From Salinicoccus luteus DSM 17002 (GTDB lineage: Bacteria; Bacillota; Bacilli; Staphylococcales; Salinicoccaceae), in the NCBI RefSeq assembly GCF_000712035.1, contig NZ_JONV01000007.1, positions 186,001 to 250,000 on the forward strand: 64,000 bases of DNA, written 5' to 3'. The notes under the pieces are model-generated. The model saw only the letters and a list, made by a program, of their open reading frames with translations. It ran no database searches and was not told the origin of the DNA. The stretch's first letter is position 1; each line of letters begins with the position of its first letter. Below are positions 25,474 to 33,269 of this stretch, piece after piece. A program made the translations under genes and the position numbers.

Positions 25474-26348
25474 GTGGTCACCTCCAGATACACATCTTCA
25501 AGCGATTTCCGTTCCTTCACTATTCTTTCCGGATAGACTTCATGCTTATGCAGCACATTATAGATTTCACGCAGGGAGTGGTTTTCTATGATATATTCCG
25601 ATCCGCCGGCATGGTGCATCTCAAGCAATGGGGCCACTTTTCCGTAGGCTTCCTGATCGAGCTCCACGACAATCCCCTTTTCACCGAGCGGCCCCCGGGA
25701 CATGTCGATCTCCTTCACGATCTTTCCGTCATAAAGGATGCCCACCCTGTCGCATATCCGCTCGACATCACCCAGTATATGGGTCGAGAAGATGACCGTC
25801 GTCTCCTTTGTGATTTCCTTCAGTATCTTCAGTATCTCCATCCGTCCTTTCGGATCGAGGGCACTCGTCGGCTCATCGCAGATCAGCAGTTTCGGACGGT
25901 GGATCAGCGCCTGTGCAATCCCGAGCCGCTGTTTCATGCCCCGGGAATAGTTCCGGATCCTCGATTTCTCCCCGTGGAGGCCGACAAGGGTGAGCAGTTC
26001 ATCGATCCGTTCACGCTGCTCCGCCTTTCCCATCTGGGTGATGTCTGCACACAGCTTCAAATATTCCTCTGCGTTCATGTAGGTGTAGAACTCCGGCACA
26101 TCCGGCAGATAGCCGACATGACGGTTCGTCGGCGTATCGCCGAACCGGACCTTTTCACCGCAGACGTATATTTCTCCACCGTCGGACTTCAAAAGCCCCA
26201 GCACCATCTTCATCGTCGTCGTCTTGCCGGCACCGTTGCTTCCTATAAATCCATAGATTTCATTCTGCGTGACTTCAAGGTTTAGTGCTTCAATGACCGT
26301 CTTTTGATTGAACGCCTTCTTCAATCCTTCAATCTTCAGTATGCCCAT
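25470..26348 (-). CDS. ABC transporter ATP-binding protein (YxlF-like)
   Basis: A 292-residue ABC ATPase. Walker A is GSNGAGKTTT near residue 36, the signature is NYSRGMKQRLGIAQ, Walker B is [13 protein letters not shown] and the switch histidine is in IFSTHILGDVE. A C-terminal extension of about 80 residues is as in BcrA/YxlF-type exporters. It lies between a one-helix-pair membrane protein (1-bp gap) and the ABC-2 permease (4-bp overlap), the arrangement seen in yxlE-F-G of B. subtilis. Confidence 0.92.
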   Translation of the reverse strand: MGILKIEGLKKAFNQKTVIEALNLEVTQNEIYGFIGSNGAGKTTTMKMVLGLLKSDGGEIYVCGEKVRFGDTPTNRHVGYLPDVPEFYTYMNAEEYLKLCADITQMGKAEQRERIDELLTLVGLHGEKSRIRNYSRGMKQRLGIAQALIHRPKLLICDEPTSALDPKGRMEILKILKEITKETTVIFSTHILGDVERICDRVGILYDGKIVKEIDMSRGPLGEKGIVVELDQEAYGKVAPLLEMHHAGGSEYIIENHSLREIYNVLHKHEVYPERIVKERKSLEDVYLEVTT

Positions 26349-26349
26349 G

Positions 26350-26547
26350 TCATCTCCGCTCCAGTACGAAGTATAGGATCGGTCCGATGATATTTAGGAC
26401 GAGCACGATGATGATCCAGACCACCTTATTCAAATATTTGAAATGCTCCTGTCTGATGATCATCACCAGTGCAGTCAGCATCAGTACCAGCTGCAGCAGA
26501 AGCAGCGGAACCAAAAACGGCAGGTATTCCTGTACATCCATATTCAT
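26350..26547 (-). CDS. PLDc_N-domain small membrane protein (YxlE-like)
   Basis: A 65-residue protein with two membrane helices and the PLDc N-terminal-like pattern NKVVWIIIVLVLNIIGPILYFVLERR. Such proteins accompany ABC exporters of the YxlEFG type, where YxlE modulates the associated sigma system. Here the operon leader is an XRE regulator rather than a sigma factor. The start overlaps the regulator stop by 4 bp (ATGA), with GGAGG at a good distance. Confidence 0.82.
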   Translation of the reverse strand: MNMDVQEYLPFLVPLLLLQLVLMLTALVMIIRQEHFKYLNKVVWIIIVLVLNIIGPILYFVLERR

Positions 26548-27644
26548 GTTATTTTCGCCTCCACGATATTTTTCAATTTATGAACGATATTTTTGAACTC
26601 TATATCATCCTTCAATTCCGAAAAGACACCATTGTCCATAAGAACCCCCAGCAACTGCTCCCTGGCAACGCCAAAATTCACCGGTACATCCTTCCCGATA
26701 TCGAAGTCCGCCACCCATTCATCGATTTCCGTGAAAAATTCATCCCCGTGCAGATAATAGTCGTTCGTCAGATTTCCTACAGATTCCAAAAATGCATTCA
26801 GATAATGGATGCACCGCTTCCTGTCATCGACAAGCTGCATCGCCGCAACAAGATAGAAGTTCAGCATCGAGTTCGGATGGAGCGCCTTGAGATTAAACGC
26901 TTCGTCCATGGCTTCACCCCTTGAAACCAGTTCCTCAAGATCATCGTAGAGTCCGCCCTGCATCATCATGGTAAAGTCCCCGATGATGAAAACGATATAC
27001 TGGTACACTTCAATCTGCAGGACGGCTTTGGATTTCTGGATTTCTCCCTGCATCTGGTAGGACTGGGCCAATAGGGTACTCACCGGCAGCTTGGGCAAAG
27101 TGGAGTCGGACAACAGTCCGATCGCTTCTTCCGACTGCTGCTCCATCAGATGGATCATGGCCCTGAAGAATGTGACCTGTTCCTTGAGATGCAGCGAGTC
27201 GGAATGTGCAAGCACCCGTTCAATGAACTCCTTGGCCAGAGCGAATGTTTCCGTCTTGTCCTTGGCGAGATAACCATGATTGATCAGCAACCCCGTCAGT
27301 ACGGTCAGCAGGCGATAGCAGCTGTAGTAGCGATGGGCATGGCTGCGCACCGCTTCCAGTGCATCATCATAGTCTTCCGTTTCGAACATGCCGGCAAGCC
27401 TGTGATAAATTATTCTGATCTGCTTTTTGGAAAGCTGGGGTGAATAATTGACCAGGTCGTCAATCGTGACATCAAACAGCACTGCCAGGCGTGCCAGATA
27501 GTTGATCTCAGGCAGGGAGTGCCCCTTCTCCCATTTTGAAACAGCCGCCTTGCTGATGTTCAGGAATTCCGCAATATCCGCCTGCGTATACCCAATCTGC
27601 TTTCTGTTGTTGAAGATGCTCTGGCCCACATTCATATCGTTCAC
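26544..27644 (-). CDS. XRE-family transcriptional regulator with TPR-like C-terminal region
   Basis: A 366-residue protein. Residues 10-65 form a Cro/C1 helix-turn-helix (RKQIGYTQADIAEFLNISKAAVSKWEKG). Residues 80-360 are helical with repeat-like spacing, resembling the TPR regions of Rgg/PlcR/RNPP-like regulators that bind peptides. It heads the operon with the YxlE/ABC genes, suggesting ligand-responsive control of that exporter. The start may be GTG at 27644, 7 bp after AGGAG, or ATG at 27635. A peptide ligand is inference; no signalling peptide gene was seen nearby. Confidence 0.83.
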   Translation of the reverse strand: MNDMNVGQSIFNNRKQIGYTQADIAEFLNISKAAVSKWEKGHSLPEINYLARLAVLFDVTIDDLVNYSPQLSKKQIRIIYHRLAGMFETEDYDDALEAVRSHAHRYYSCYRLLTVLTGLLINHGYLAKDKTETFALAKEFIERVLAHSDSLHLKEQVTFFRAMIHLMEQQSEEAIGLLSDSTLPKLPVSTLLAQSYQMQGEIQKSKAVLQIEVYQYIVFIIGDFTMMMQGGLYDDLEELVSRGEAMDEAFNLKALHPNSMLNFYLVAAMQLVDDRKRCIHYLNAFLESVGNLTNDYYLHGDEFFTEIDEWVADFDIGKDVPVNFGVAREQLLGVLMDNGVFSELKDDIEFKNIVHKLKNIVEAKIT

Positions 27645-27761
27645 TACCTCACTCCTATCCTGCTTCTATCATAAATAAATACGTAAGGAATATGTATCAC
27701 CAATATATAAACAAATGTCACCGAAGTAAACCATAGGTTGACTATAATAATACTGTTATAA

Positions 27762-27790
27762 GAAAAGGCAGGAGTGATAGCACTCCTGCC
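27762..27790 (-). terminator. Terminator of the butanediol dehydrogenase gene
   Basis: GGCAGGAGTG - ATAG - CACTCCTGCC is a perfect stem, followed on the minus strand by TTTTCTT. Confidence 0.88.
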
Positions 27791-27811
27791 CTGGGAAAAT
27801 AATATTGGAAT

Positions 27812-28864
27812 TTACTTGTCGCCACTGAGTTTCACAAGAATTTTGGACTGGCTCTTGTCATTCAGCAGGGCCTCAAATCCCTTGTCGACGATTTCGTTCA
27901 ATTCGATGTGGTCGGTGATGACCGGGAATGGATCGATCTGTCCACTTTCCATCATCTTGACCGTCGCCTCAAAAATGTCCGGCTCGTAGGCCAGAGTGGA
28001 TGCGATACGTACACCGCTTGCGGTGAGGGACATCGGATTGAATTCAATCGGTTTTTCGAAGATGGAGACGAGCGTCACCATGCCGCGCGCACGTGTCGCC
28101 TGGATGGACTGGTCGACTGTCACACCGACACCAGCCACTTCGAATGTCCGGTCGACACCGTCGGGATAGTACTCATGAATATAATCGATCGGATCTTCAT
28201 TACCGGAATTGACCACATGTGTCGCGCCGACTTCCTTTGCCTTCTTAAGACGTTCGTCACTGAGGTCGAATGCAAAGATGTCCTTTGCACCCGCAGCCCT
28301 GGCGGCAATGATCGTCAACAGTCCGATTGGACCTGCCCCGAATACCGCAACGGAGTCGCTGAACTGCATTTCGGATTCCCGGATTGCCTGAAGGGCAACT
28401 GCTGTCGGTTCGACAAGTGCACCGAGCTCGAGGGAAGTGTCATCTTCAAGTTTCACTATATTTTTCCTGTCTACAACAACATAGTCGGCAAAGCCACCGT
28501 CACTGCCGAGGCCTACGAAAGTGAATCCCTTGTACATATCGACAAGCGGTTCGTCATGCACTTCCTGGGTGATAAGCGGATTGATCGTCACCTTGTCTCC
28601 AGCCTTAAGGCCTTCAACACCTGCACCGACTTCCTCCACAGTACCTGAAAACTCATGACCCATGGTCAACGGTGCCTTTCTGCCAGTCATCGGAGATGCT
28701 TCCCCTTTCGGGATAAAGATGGGACCAGCGTTATACTCATGGAGATCACTGCCACAAATGCCGGCCCAGGCAACTTTGACCTTAACTTTACCTTCACTGA
28801 TTTCCGGTGTTTCAACGTCTTCTACGCGAATATCCTTTGCATCGTGAAATACTGCTGCACGCAT
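27812..28864 (-). CDS. bdhA: Zinc-dependent (R,R)-butanediol dehydrogenase type alcohol dehydrogenase
   Basis: A 350-residue medium-chain dehydrogenase. Catalytic zinc ligands are in GICGSDLHEY and GHEFSG, with Glu in LVEPTAVAL. The NAD-binding loop reads VFGAGPIGLL. The structural-zinc cysteine cluster is missing, as in BdhA-like butanediol dehydrogenases. It would reduce acetoin or diacetyl and re-oxidise NADH. A Rex-like operator next to the RBS (28880-28897) and a promoter ending in TATAAT support redox-controlled fermentative expression. The RBS AGGAGGG is strong. Another polyol substrate cannot be excluded. Confidence 0.88.
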   Translation of the reverse strand: MRAAVFHDAKDIRVEDVETPEISEGKVKVKVAWAGICGSDLHEYNAGPIFIPKGEASPMTGRKAPLTMGHEFSGTVEEVGAGVEGLKAGDKVTINPLITQEVHDEPLVDMYKGFTFVGLGSDGGFADYVVVDRKNIVKLEDDTSLELGALVEPTAVALQAIRESEMQFSDSVAVFGAGPIGLLTIIAARAAGAKDIFAFDLSDERLKKAKEVGATHVVNSGNEDPIDYIHEYYPDGVDRTFEVAGVGVTVDQSIQATRARGMVTLVSIFEKPIEFNPMSLTASGVRIASTLAYEPDIFEATVKMMESGQIDPFPVITDHIELNEIVDKGFEALLNDKSQSKILVKLSGDK

Positions 28865-28879
28865 ATAAAGCCCTCCTAA

Positions 28880-28897
28880 TTGTTATTTATTTCACAA
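28880..28897. promoter_or_regulatory. Rex-like operator at bdhA
   Basis: TTGTTATTTATTTCACAA matches the Rex consensus TTGTGAAATATTTCACAA at 15 of 18 positions. It lies between the -10 (TATAAT on minus, 17 bp after TTCCTT) and the bdhA RBS, where a repressor would block transcription. Confidence 0.65.
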
Positions 28898-28936
28898 CCA
28901 TTATACACCCATTCATAAAATAAAGGAAATGATAAC

Positions 28937-29530
28937 CTAGCCCTTCAGCCATTCCTTCGCCTTCATCGCAGCTTCCTGCGGCAGACTGTGTCCGTTGACC
29001 CATGTGATGGCCACATCAGCACCCCGTGATTTGAACAGGTCCACGACCCGCCTGCTCTCCTCCTCAGGTGCCATCGGATCGTTTTTGCCCATGGACAGGA
29101 AGATTTCTGCCCCGCTGAGGTCCTTATCATGCTCGACTGCAACAGGATAGAGCGGCGCAAATAGGATTGCCTTTCTGTAGTCGGTATCCTCCCTGAGCAT
29201 CATGTTGATGGCGATGTTCGAGCCATTGGAGAAGCCGACGAAGATGACATCACGGAGGTCGAAGCCATAATCATTTGAGGCTTCCACGATGAAGTCATGG
29301 AGTTCCTTGCCGCGGAAGTTGAGGTCTTCTACATCATACTGCCCTTCCCCGTGGCGCCTGAAGTAGCGGTTCATGCCATTCTCGGAGACATTGCCCCTTA
29401 CGCTGAGCACGTTATACTCCGGATCCAGCATGCCTGCGAGCGGCAGGAGGTCATGCTCCGTACCGCCGGTGCCGTGCAGCAGTACGAATACCGGTGCACC
29501 TTTTTTATTTTCATTGTATATATGCTTCAT
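28937..29530 (-). CDS. mhqD: Alpha/beta hydrolase, MhqD-like
   Basis: A 197-residue serine hydrolase of the phospholipase/carboxylesterase family. The nucleophile is in GFSNGS, the acid in GKNDPMAP and the histidine in NGHSLP. In B. subtilis MhqD is induced by quinone-like electrophiles together with ring-cleaving dioxygenases. It lies 18 bp after the MhqO-like gene, with an MhqR-type palindrome upstream of the pair, which supports the same role in detoxifying quinones or hydroquinones. The ATG at 29530 follows AGGGAG. Confidence 0.82.
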   Translation of the reverse strand: MKHIYNENKKGAPVFVLLHGTGGTEHDLLPLAGMLDPEYNVLSVRGNVSENGMNRYFRRHGEGQYDVEDLNFRGKELHDFIVEASNDYGFDLRDVIFVGFSNGSNIAINMMLREDTDYRKAILFAPLYPVAVEHDKDLSGAEIFLSMGKNDPMAPEEESRRVVDLFKSRGADVAITWVNGHSLPQEAAMKAKEWLKG

Positions 29531-29548
29531 TGATAACACTCCCTAAAT

Positions 29549-30508
29549 CTATTTAGAACGTTTCGTATCAAATGGACGGACCTGGTCTTCGATATATTCG
29601 CGTCTTTCCTCAAGGAAAGGTGGCAGTGCGAGGCTTTCGCCGAGCGTTTCGTACGGTTCATCATCCATGAATCCCGGGCCGTCGGTGGACAGTTCGATGA
29701 GGATATGCCCGACACGCGTATACAGGGCTTCGAAATAGAAGCGGTCCACATTGCCCGAATGGGTCATGCCGAGCTGGTTGTACTTCTCTTCCCATTTCTT
29801 GATCACGTCATGGTCCGCGACCCTGAATGACACGTGGTGGACCTCACCATACCCTTGTCTTGCAGAGCCGGATTCGTCTTTCCTGAGAATGACCTGGCCA
29901 CCATTTCCGCCTTCGCCGACGTCAAGCAATGCCACATCCGATTCCTCTACAACCGGCTTCATGTCATAGACGTCCATCAGCACTTTCTTGAAGTCATCGA
30001 AGTAGCTGACCCGGATTTCGATCGGACCGAGTCCATATATCGCCTTGTCCTCCGGTACAGGGCCATTCTTCCACGGGGTTCCAGGTGCAACGCCTTCATT
30101 GTGCTCGTCGGAGATCAGCTGATACTTCTGGCCATCCGCTTCCTCGAACGGCAGCACCTTCTTGCCGAAGAGCTCCTGGATGCCATCGTGCTTCACATCG
30201 AATTCATCGAAGCGGTCCCTGTAGTATTCGATCGCCGCATCATCCGGCACCCTGAATGCCGCCCGATAGATCGAGTTCGACCCCGGTGACCCTTTCGGAT
30301 TGTTCGGAAAATCGAAAAACGTCATATCCGTTCCCGGCGAACCGACATCATCTGCAAAAAACGTGTGGTAGGTGTGGATATCATCCTGGTTCACCGTCTT
30401 CTTCACAAGGCGCATTCCAAGAACCTCTGTAAAGAACTTATAGTTCCTCACGGCATCGTCCGTCATTGCCGTCACGTGGTGGATACCAAGCAGACCTTCA
30501 TTCTTCAT
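29549..30508 (-). CDS. mhqO: Ring-cleaving dioxygenase of the VOC superfamily, MhqO-like
   Basis: A 319-residue protein of tandem vicinal-oxygen-chelate modules. The first begins GIHHVTAMTDDAVRNYKFFTEVLGMRLVKKTVNQDD, and the second has GEVHHVSFRVADHDVIKKWEEK. A C-terminal LIELSTDGPGF supplies the metal-ligand glutamate. Relatives (MhqA/E/O) are Fe2+-dependent hydroquinone-specific dioxygenases, induced by methylhydroquinone and catechol. The ATG at 30508 follows GGAGGG; in-frame codons further upstream would run into the operator. It is the first gene of the mhqO-mhqD unit. Confidence 0.85.
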   Translation of the reverse strand: MKNEGLLGIHHVTAMTDDAVRNYKFFTEVLGMRLVKKTVNQDDIHTYHTFFADDVGSPGTDMTFFDFPNNPKGSPGSNSIYRAAFRVPDDAAIEYYRDRFDEFDVKHDGIQELFGKKVLPFEEADGQKYQLISDEHNEGVAPGTPWKNGPVPEDKAIYGLGPIEIRVSYFDDFKKVLMDVYDMKPVVEESDVALLDVGEGGNGGQVILRKDESGSARQGYGEVHHVSFRVADHDVIKKWEEKYNQLGMTHSGNVDRFYFEALYTRVGHILIELSTDGPGFMDDEPYETLGESLALPPFLEERREYIEDQVRPFDTKRSK

Positions 30509-30542
30509 AATAAAATCCCTCCAAGTGTTAATATCCATATAA

Positions 30543-30560
30543 TATCTCGAATTAGAGATA
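30543..30560. promoter_or_regulatory. MhqR/QsrR-type operator
   Basis: TATCTCGAATTAGAGATA is an 18-bp palindrome (TATCTC - 6 - GAGATA), very close to the motif described for B. subtilis MhqR. It lies 35 bp upstream of mhqO. No mhqR-like gene is in the window. Confidence 0.72.
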
Positions 30561-30637
30561 ATTTAAAGATATGTGCTCACATGTCTTTCCACAAAACAAA
30601 AGCCCGTCCCATAAGGGAACCCGCTCTCCATCCATTC

Positions 30638-31462
30638 CTATCTGACATCAAAGGATACTTCACCCATGCCTTCGAAGTCCGCCACGACATGTTCCCCCTT
30701 CGACAGCAGAACAGCCTCCGTAATGCCGCCCGTCAGTATGAGGCCTCCCCGCTTCAGGCCTGTGCCGTCCCTTTCATGGAGCATCTTTGTCAGGGCAGCG
30801 ACCGAATTTGCAGGATGGTCCATGACGAATGAACTGACACCGCGTATTGCGGCTTCACCATTCCTATAGAGTGTGACACCGATGTCATCCAGTTTGTATT
30901 CCTCCGGGGAGAACCGCTGATTGCTGTAGACGACTTTTTTGCCAACGGTATTGTAGAGACCATAGCCATTGGGCGGAAAAGAGTGGGCAGGCGCTGTCCC
31001 CGCATGGCCGTCGGCTTTTGTATTCGTCTTCGGGAACTCCCCCTGCCAGATGTTGCAACGGTGTTCACCGTCCGGCACCAGTTCACCCCCCCATGGGTAC
31101 AGCCTCTGTTCCAGACCGCCACGGGCTGCGAACTCCCATTCCGCTTCCGTCACATAACCGGTGTCGTTGATGAAGGCACTGAATGCTTCGTTCGTTACAG
31201 CATGCACGTCCATATGGAACGGATCGACCTTCACCCGTCTTGCCGGCCCCTCGCCGTCATCCGGATAGCCCTCTCTGCCGTTCGTGCCCATCAGGAACGA
31301 GCCGCCTGGTATGTACACCTGTTCAACTGTTGTCGCGGTCCCATTCCCTGAAGATGCGCGGTACTCATTTCCTGCATCATGAGATGCCACTTCTTCATCC
31401 ATTACCATGATGTCACTCCGGTTCACACTGCAGCAGCAGTGTGAATTCCTGCTTTCATCCAT
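30638..31462 (-). pseudogene. Chimeric remnant: formylglycine-generating enzyme fused to a hydratase/decarboxylase tail
   Basis: One uninterrupted 274-codon frame made of two unrelated pieces. Residues 1 to about 174 are a formylglycine-generating-enzyme-like (sulfatase-modifying) protein: a cysteine-rich start, IPGGSFLMGT, AWEFAARGG-type and PPNGYGLYN motifs. The usual 60-70 residues between TGYVTEAE and TEAEWE are gone, as if deleted between repeated TEAE codons (near 31147). From about residue 175 (near 30940) it continues as the C-terminal third of a 2-oxopent-4-enoate hydratase/4-oxalocrotonate decarboxylase (DDIGVTLYRNG..., LILTGGITEAVLL). The FGE catalytic cysteines are lost. GGGAGG and a full start remain, so it may still be translated. 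Confidence 0.72.
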
Positions 31463-31513
31463 CTGAATCCTCCCTGATACCCAAGTAATTGCACAAACGC
31501 TGCATCACCCCAC

Positions 31514-31527
31514 TGTAAGCGATACCA
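31514..31527. promoter_or_regulatory. cre-like (CcpA) site
   Basis: TGTAAGCGATACCA against the cre consensus TGWAANCGNTNWCA: one mismatch. It is upstream of the chimeric gene and beyond the terminator of the sugar porter, so if used it would relate to the former gene. Confidence 0.4.
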
Positions 31528-31725
31528 ATAATAATCAGAATTTTCATTTATTTATTCAACTATAGGCATATGGAGTTTTTAAGGAAACATACATTAGATA
31601 CTAATTTACATATGTCTTTAGTATGTTTATAGTGAACACTCTCGTAATGGGAAGAAAACATTTCACTTCTGCTGGCAGTAAAGTCGTTTTATATATAAAA
31701 ATAAATACTACTGCTTCCTGATAAT

Positions 31726-31754
31726 AAAAAAGCTCGGACCGTAGTCCAAGCCTT
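31726..31754 (-). terminator. Terminator of the sugar porter gene
   Basis: On the minus strand AAGGCTTGGAC pairs with GTCCGAGCTTT (CGTA region as loop, two G-U pairs), followed by a T run. Confidence 0.78.
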
Positions 31755-31803
31755 TAATATATCTACCACTTTGTAGAGATTGTATCGGAGAAAGTTTTTA
31801 TGA

Positions 31804-33195
31804 TCACCTCTTCACCCATAGATCTTCAAGCTCTTCCAGTGTCTTCCCTTTCGTCTCAGGAACGAACTTCCATACGAAGAGTCCGGAAAGGACACACATC
31901 AGGGCGTAGAAACCGTATGTCATGGCCCCGCTTATCTCCATCATGAAAGGATAGAAGGAAGTGATTGTGAAGTTCGCCAACCATTGTACCGCTACCGCAA
32001 TGGCCATCGCACTGCTTCTTACCCTGTTCGGGAATATCTCGGAAAGGAGCACCCAGGCAATCGGGCCCCAGCTCATCATGAATGAAGCTGTGTAGATGAC
32101 GATGAATACAAGGGTTGAAATGCCGATGATGCCGAAACCTGCAAGCGTACTTACACCCAGCATGCCCACTGCCATGCCCGTTGATCCTATGATGAGCAGC
32201 GGCTTACGGCCAAACTTATCTACATACATTATAGCAACGAGTGTGAAGATGACATTCACAAGTCCCATCACCACTGTCTGTACCATCGATGCGTTTGCAC
32301 CTGCACCGAGATCTGCGAATATACGTGGTGCATAGTACAGTGCCACGTTTATTCCGATGAACTGCTGGAAGAAGGAGATCATGATGCCGATGATGATGAC
32401 CTTCTTGCCGAAAGTGAATAGCGGCGTCTTCTGCTCACTCTGTCCATCTTTCGTTGATTTGATGTTCGCCAGAATCTTTTTGGCATGGGATGGTGAGCGG
32501 TAGATTCTGTTCAGCACCGTCAAAGCCTTGTCTTCTTCATCATTCAATGTCAGATGACGCGGCGTCTCCGGTACCATGAACAGCAGGAGGAAGAAGACCA
32601 ATGCCGGCACCGATTCTGATGCGAACATGTATCTCCAACCCATATCGTCGATCCATATGTCCGACTGTCCGAATGTAATGGCATAGTTGACGAAGTAAAC
32701 GACGAGCATCCCGAATATGATGGCGAACTGATTCCATGAAACCAGTCGTCCCCTGATGCCTGAAGGTGCCATCTCACTTATGAACATCGGAGAAACGGCT
32801 GAGGCAAGTCCGACTCCAATCCCTCCTATAATACGATAGATGTTGAACATGATGAGGAGGGCGAGACCCGACTCTCCGACTTCAAAGAAAATAAGTTCAG
32901 GATACGCGGAAAGAAATGCAGAAACCATCAGCAACAGTGCTGCCAGCTGCAGTGATCTCTTACGACCAAAAGTTGCAGCAATCCGACCGGACAACAGGCC
33001 GCCGATTACACAACCGATGAGGGCACTGGAGACCGTCACCCCATGGATGAACGAATTGTAATCCGCAGTTATGTACTTCTGGAGTGATTGTTCGGCCCCG
33101 GAAATGACTGCTGTATCATAACCGAACAATAACCCCCCGAGCGTTGCAATCAGAGTTATTGCAACGATGAAACCTCTATTATAGTGTTGCGCCAT
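31804..33195 (-). CDS. MFS sugar porter, probable xylose:H+ symporter
   Basis: A 463-residue major facilitator of the sugar porter family with 12 helices. It has GGLLFGYDTAVISGAE near residue 20, GRIAATFGRKRSLQ, GFGRKPLL in the second half, and the C-terminal PETKGKTLEELEDLW. XylE, AraE and XylT belong here. The frame is open upstream, but the first 47 codons read as no domain; the ATG at 33195 with AAGGGG begins exactly at the first membrane helix. The position downstream of GH43, xylB and xylA makes xylose the likely substrate. Confidence 0.87.
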   Translation of the reverse strand: MAQHYNRGFIVAITLIATLGGLLFGYDTAVISGAEQSLQKYITADYNSFIHGVTVSSALIGCVIGGLLSGRIAATFGRKRSLQLAALLLMVSAFLSAYPELIFFEVGESGLALLIMFNIYRIIGGIGVGLASAVSPMFISEMAPSGIRGRLVSWNQFAIIFGMLVVYFVNYAITFGQSDIWIDDMGWRYMFASESVPALVFFLLLFMVPETPRHLTLNDEEDKALTVLNRIYRSPSHAKKILANIKSTKDGQSEQKTPLFTFGKKVIIIGIMISFFQQFIGINVALYYAPRIFADLGAGANASMVQTVVMGLVNVIFTLVAIMYVDKFGRKPLLIIGSTGMAVGMLGVSTLAGFGIIGISTLVFIVIYTASFMMSWGPIAWVLLSEIFPNRVRSSAMAIAVAVQWLANFTITSFYPFMMEISGAMTYGFYALMCVLSGLFVWKFVPETKGKTLEELEDLWVKR

Positions 33196-33226
33196 AATAT
33201 GAAAACCCCTTATCTTGAGCTTATAC

Positions 33227-33260
33227 CTAAAAACTGGAGAGGCATGACCATCTCCAGTTT
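33227..33260 (-). terminator. Hairpin with T-tract between GH43 and the sugar porter
   Basis: AAACTGGAGA - 10 nt - TCTCCAGTTT is a perfect 10-bp stem, followed by TTTTTA on the minus strand. It either ends the xylAB-GH43 transcript or attenuates it ahead of the porter, which has little room for a promoter of its own. Confidence 0.72.
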
Positions 33261-33269
33261 CTTTCATGC

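Larger units (their letters stand above)
31463..31803. other. Gene-free stretch between the chimera and the sugar-porter gene
   Basis: About 340 bp with no supported gene. It contains the promoter region of the chimeric gene. TGTAAGCGATACCA at 31514-31527 matches the CcpA cre consensus at all but one position. The terminator of the sugar porter lies at 31726-31754. The rest is AT-rich without clear structure. Confidence 0.5.

Noticed and set aside
30598-30625. Terminator between the chimeric gene and mhqO
   Set aside because: A T-rich minus-strand end exists, but the GC-rich arms pair poorly, with several mismatches, so it is not listed as a terminator.
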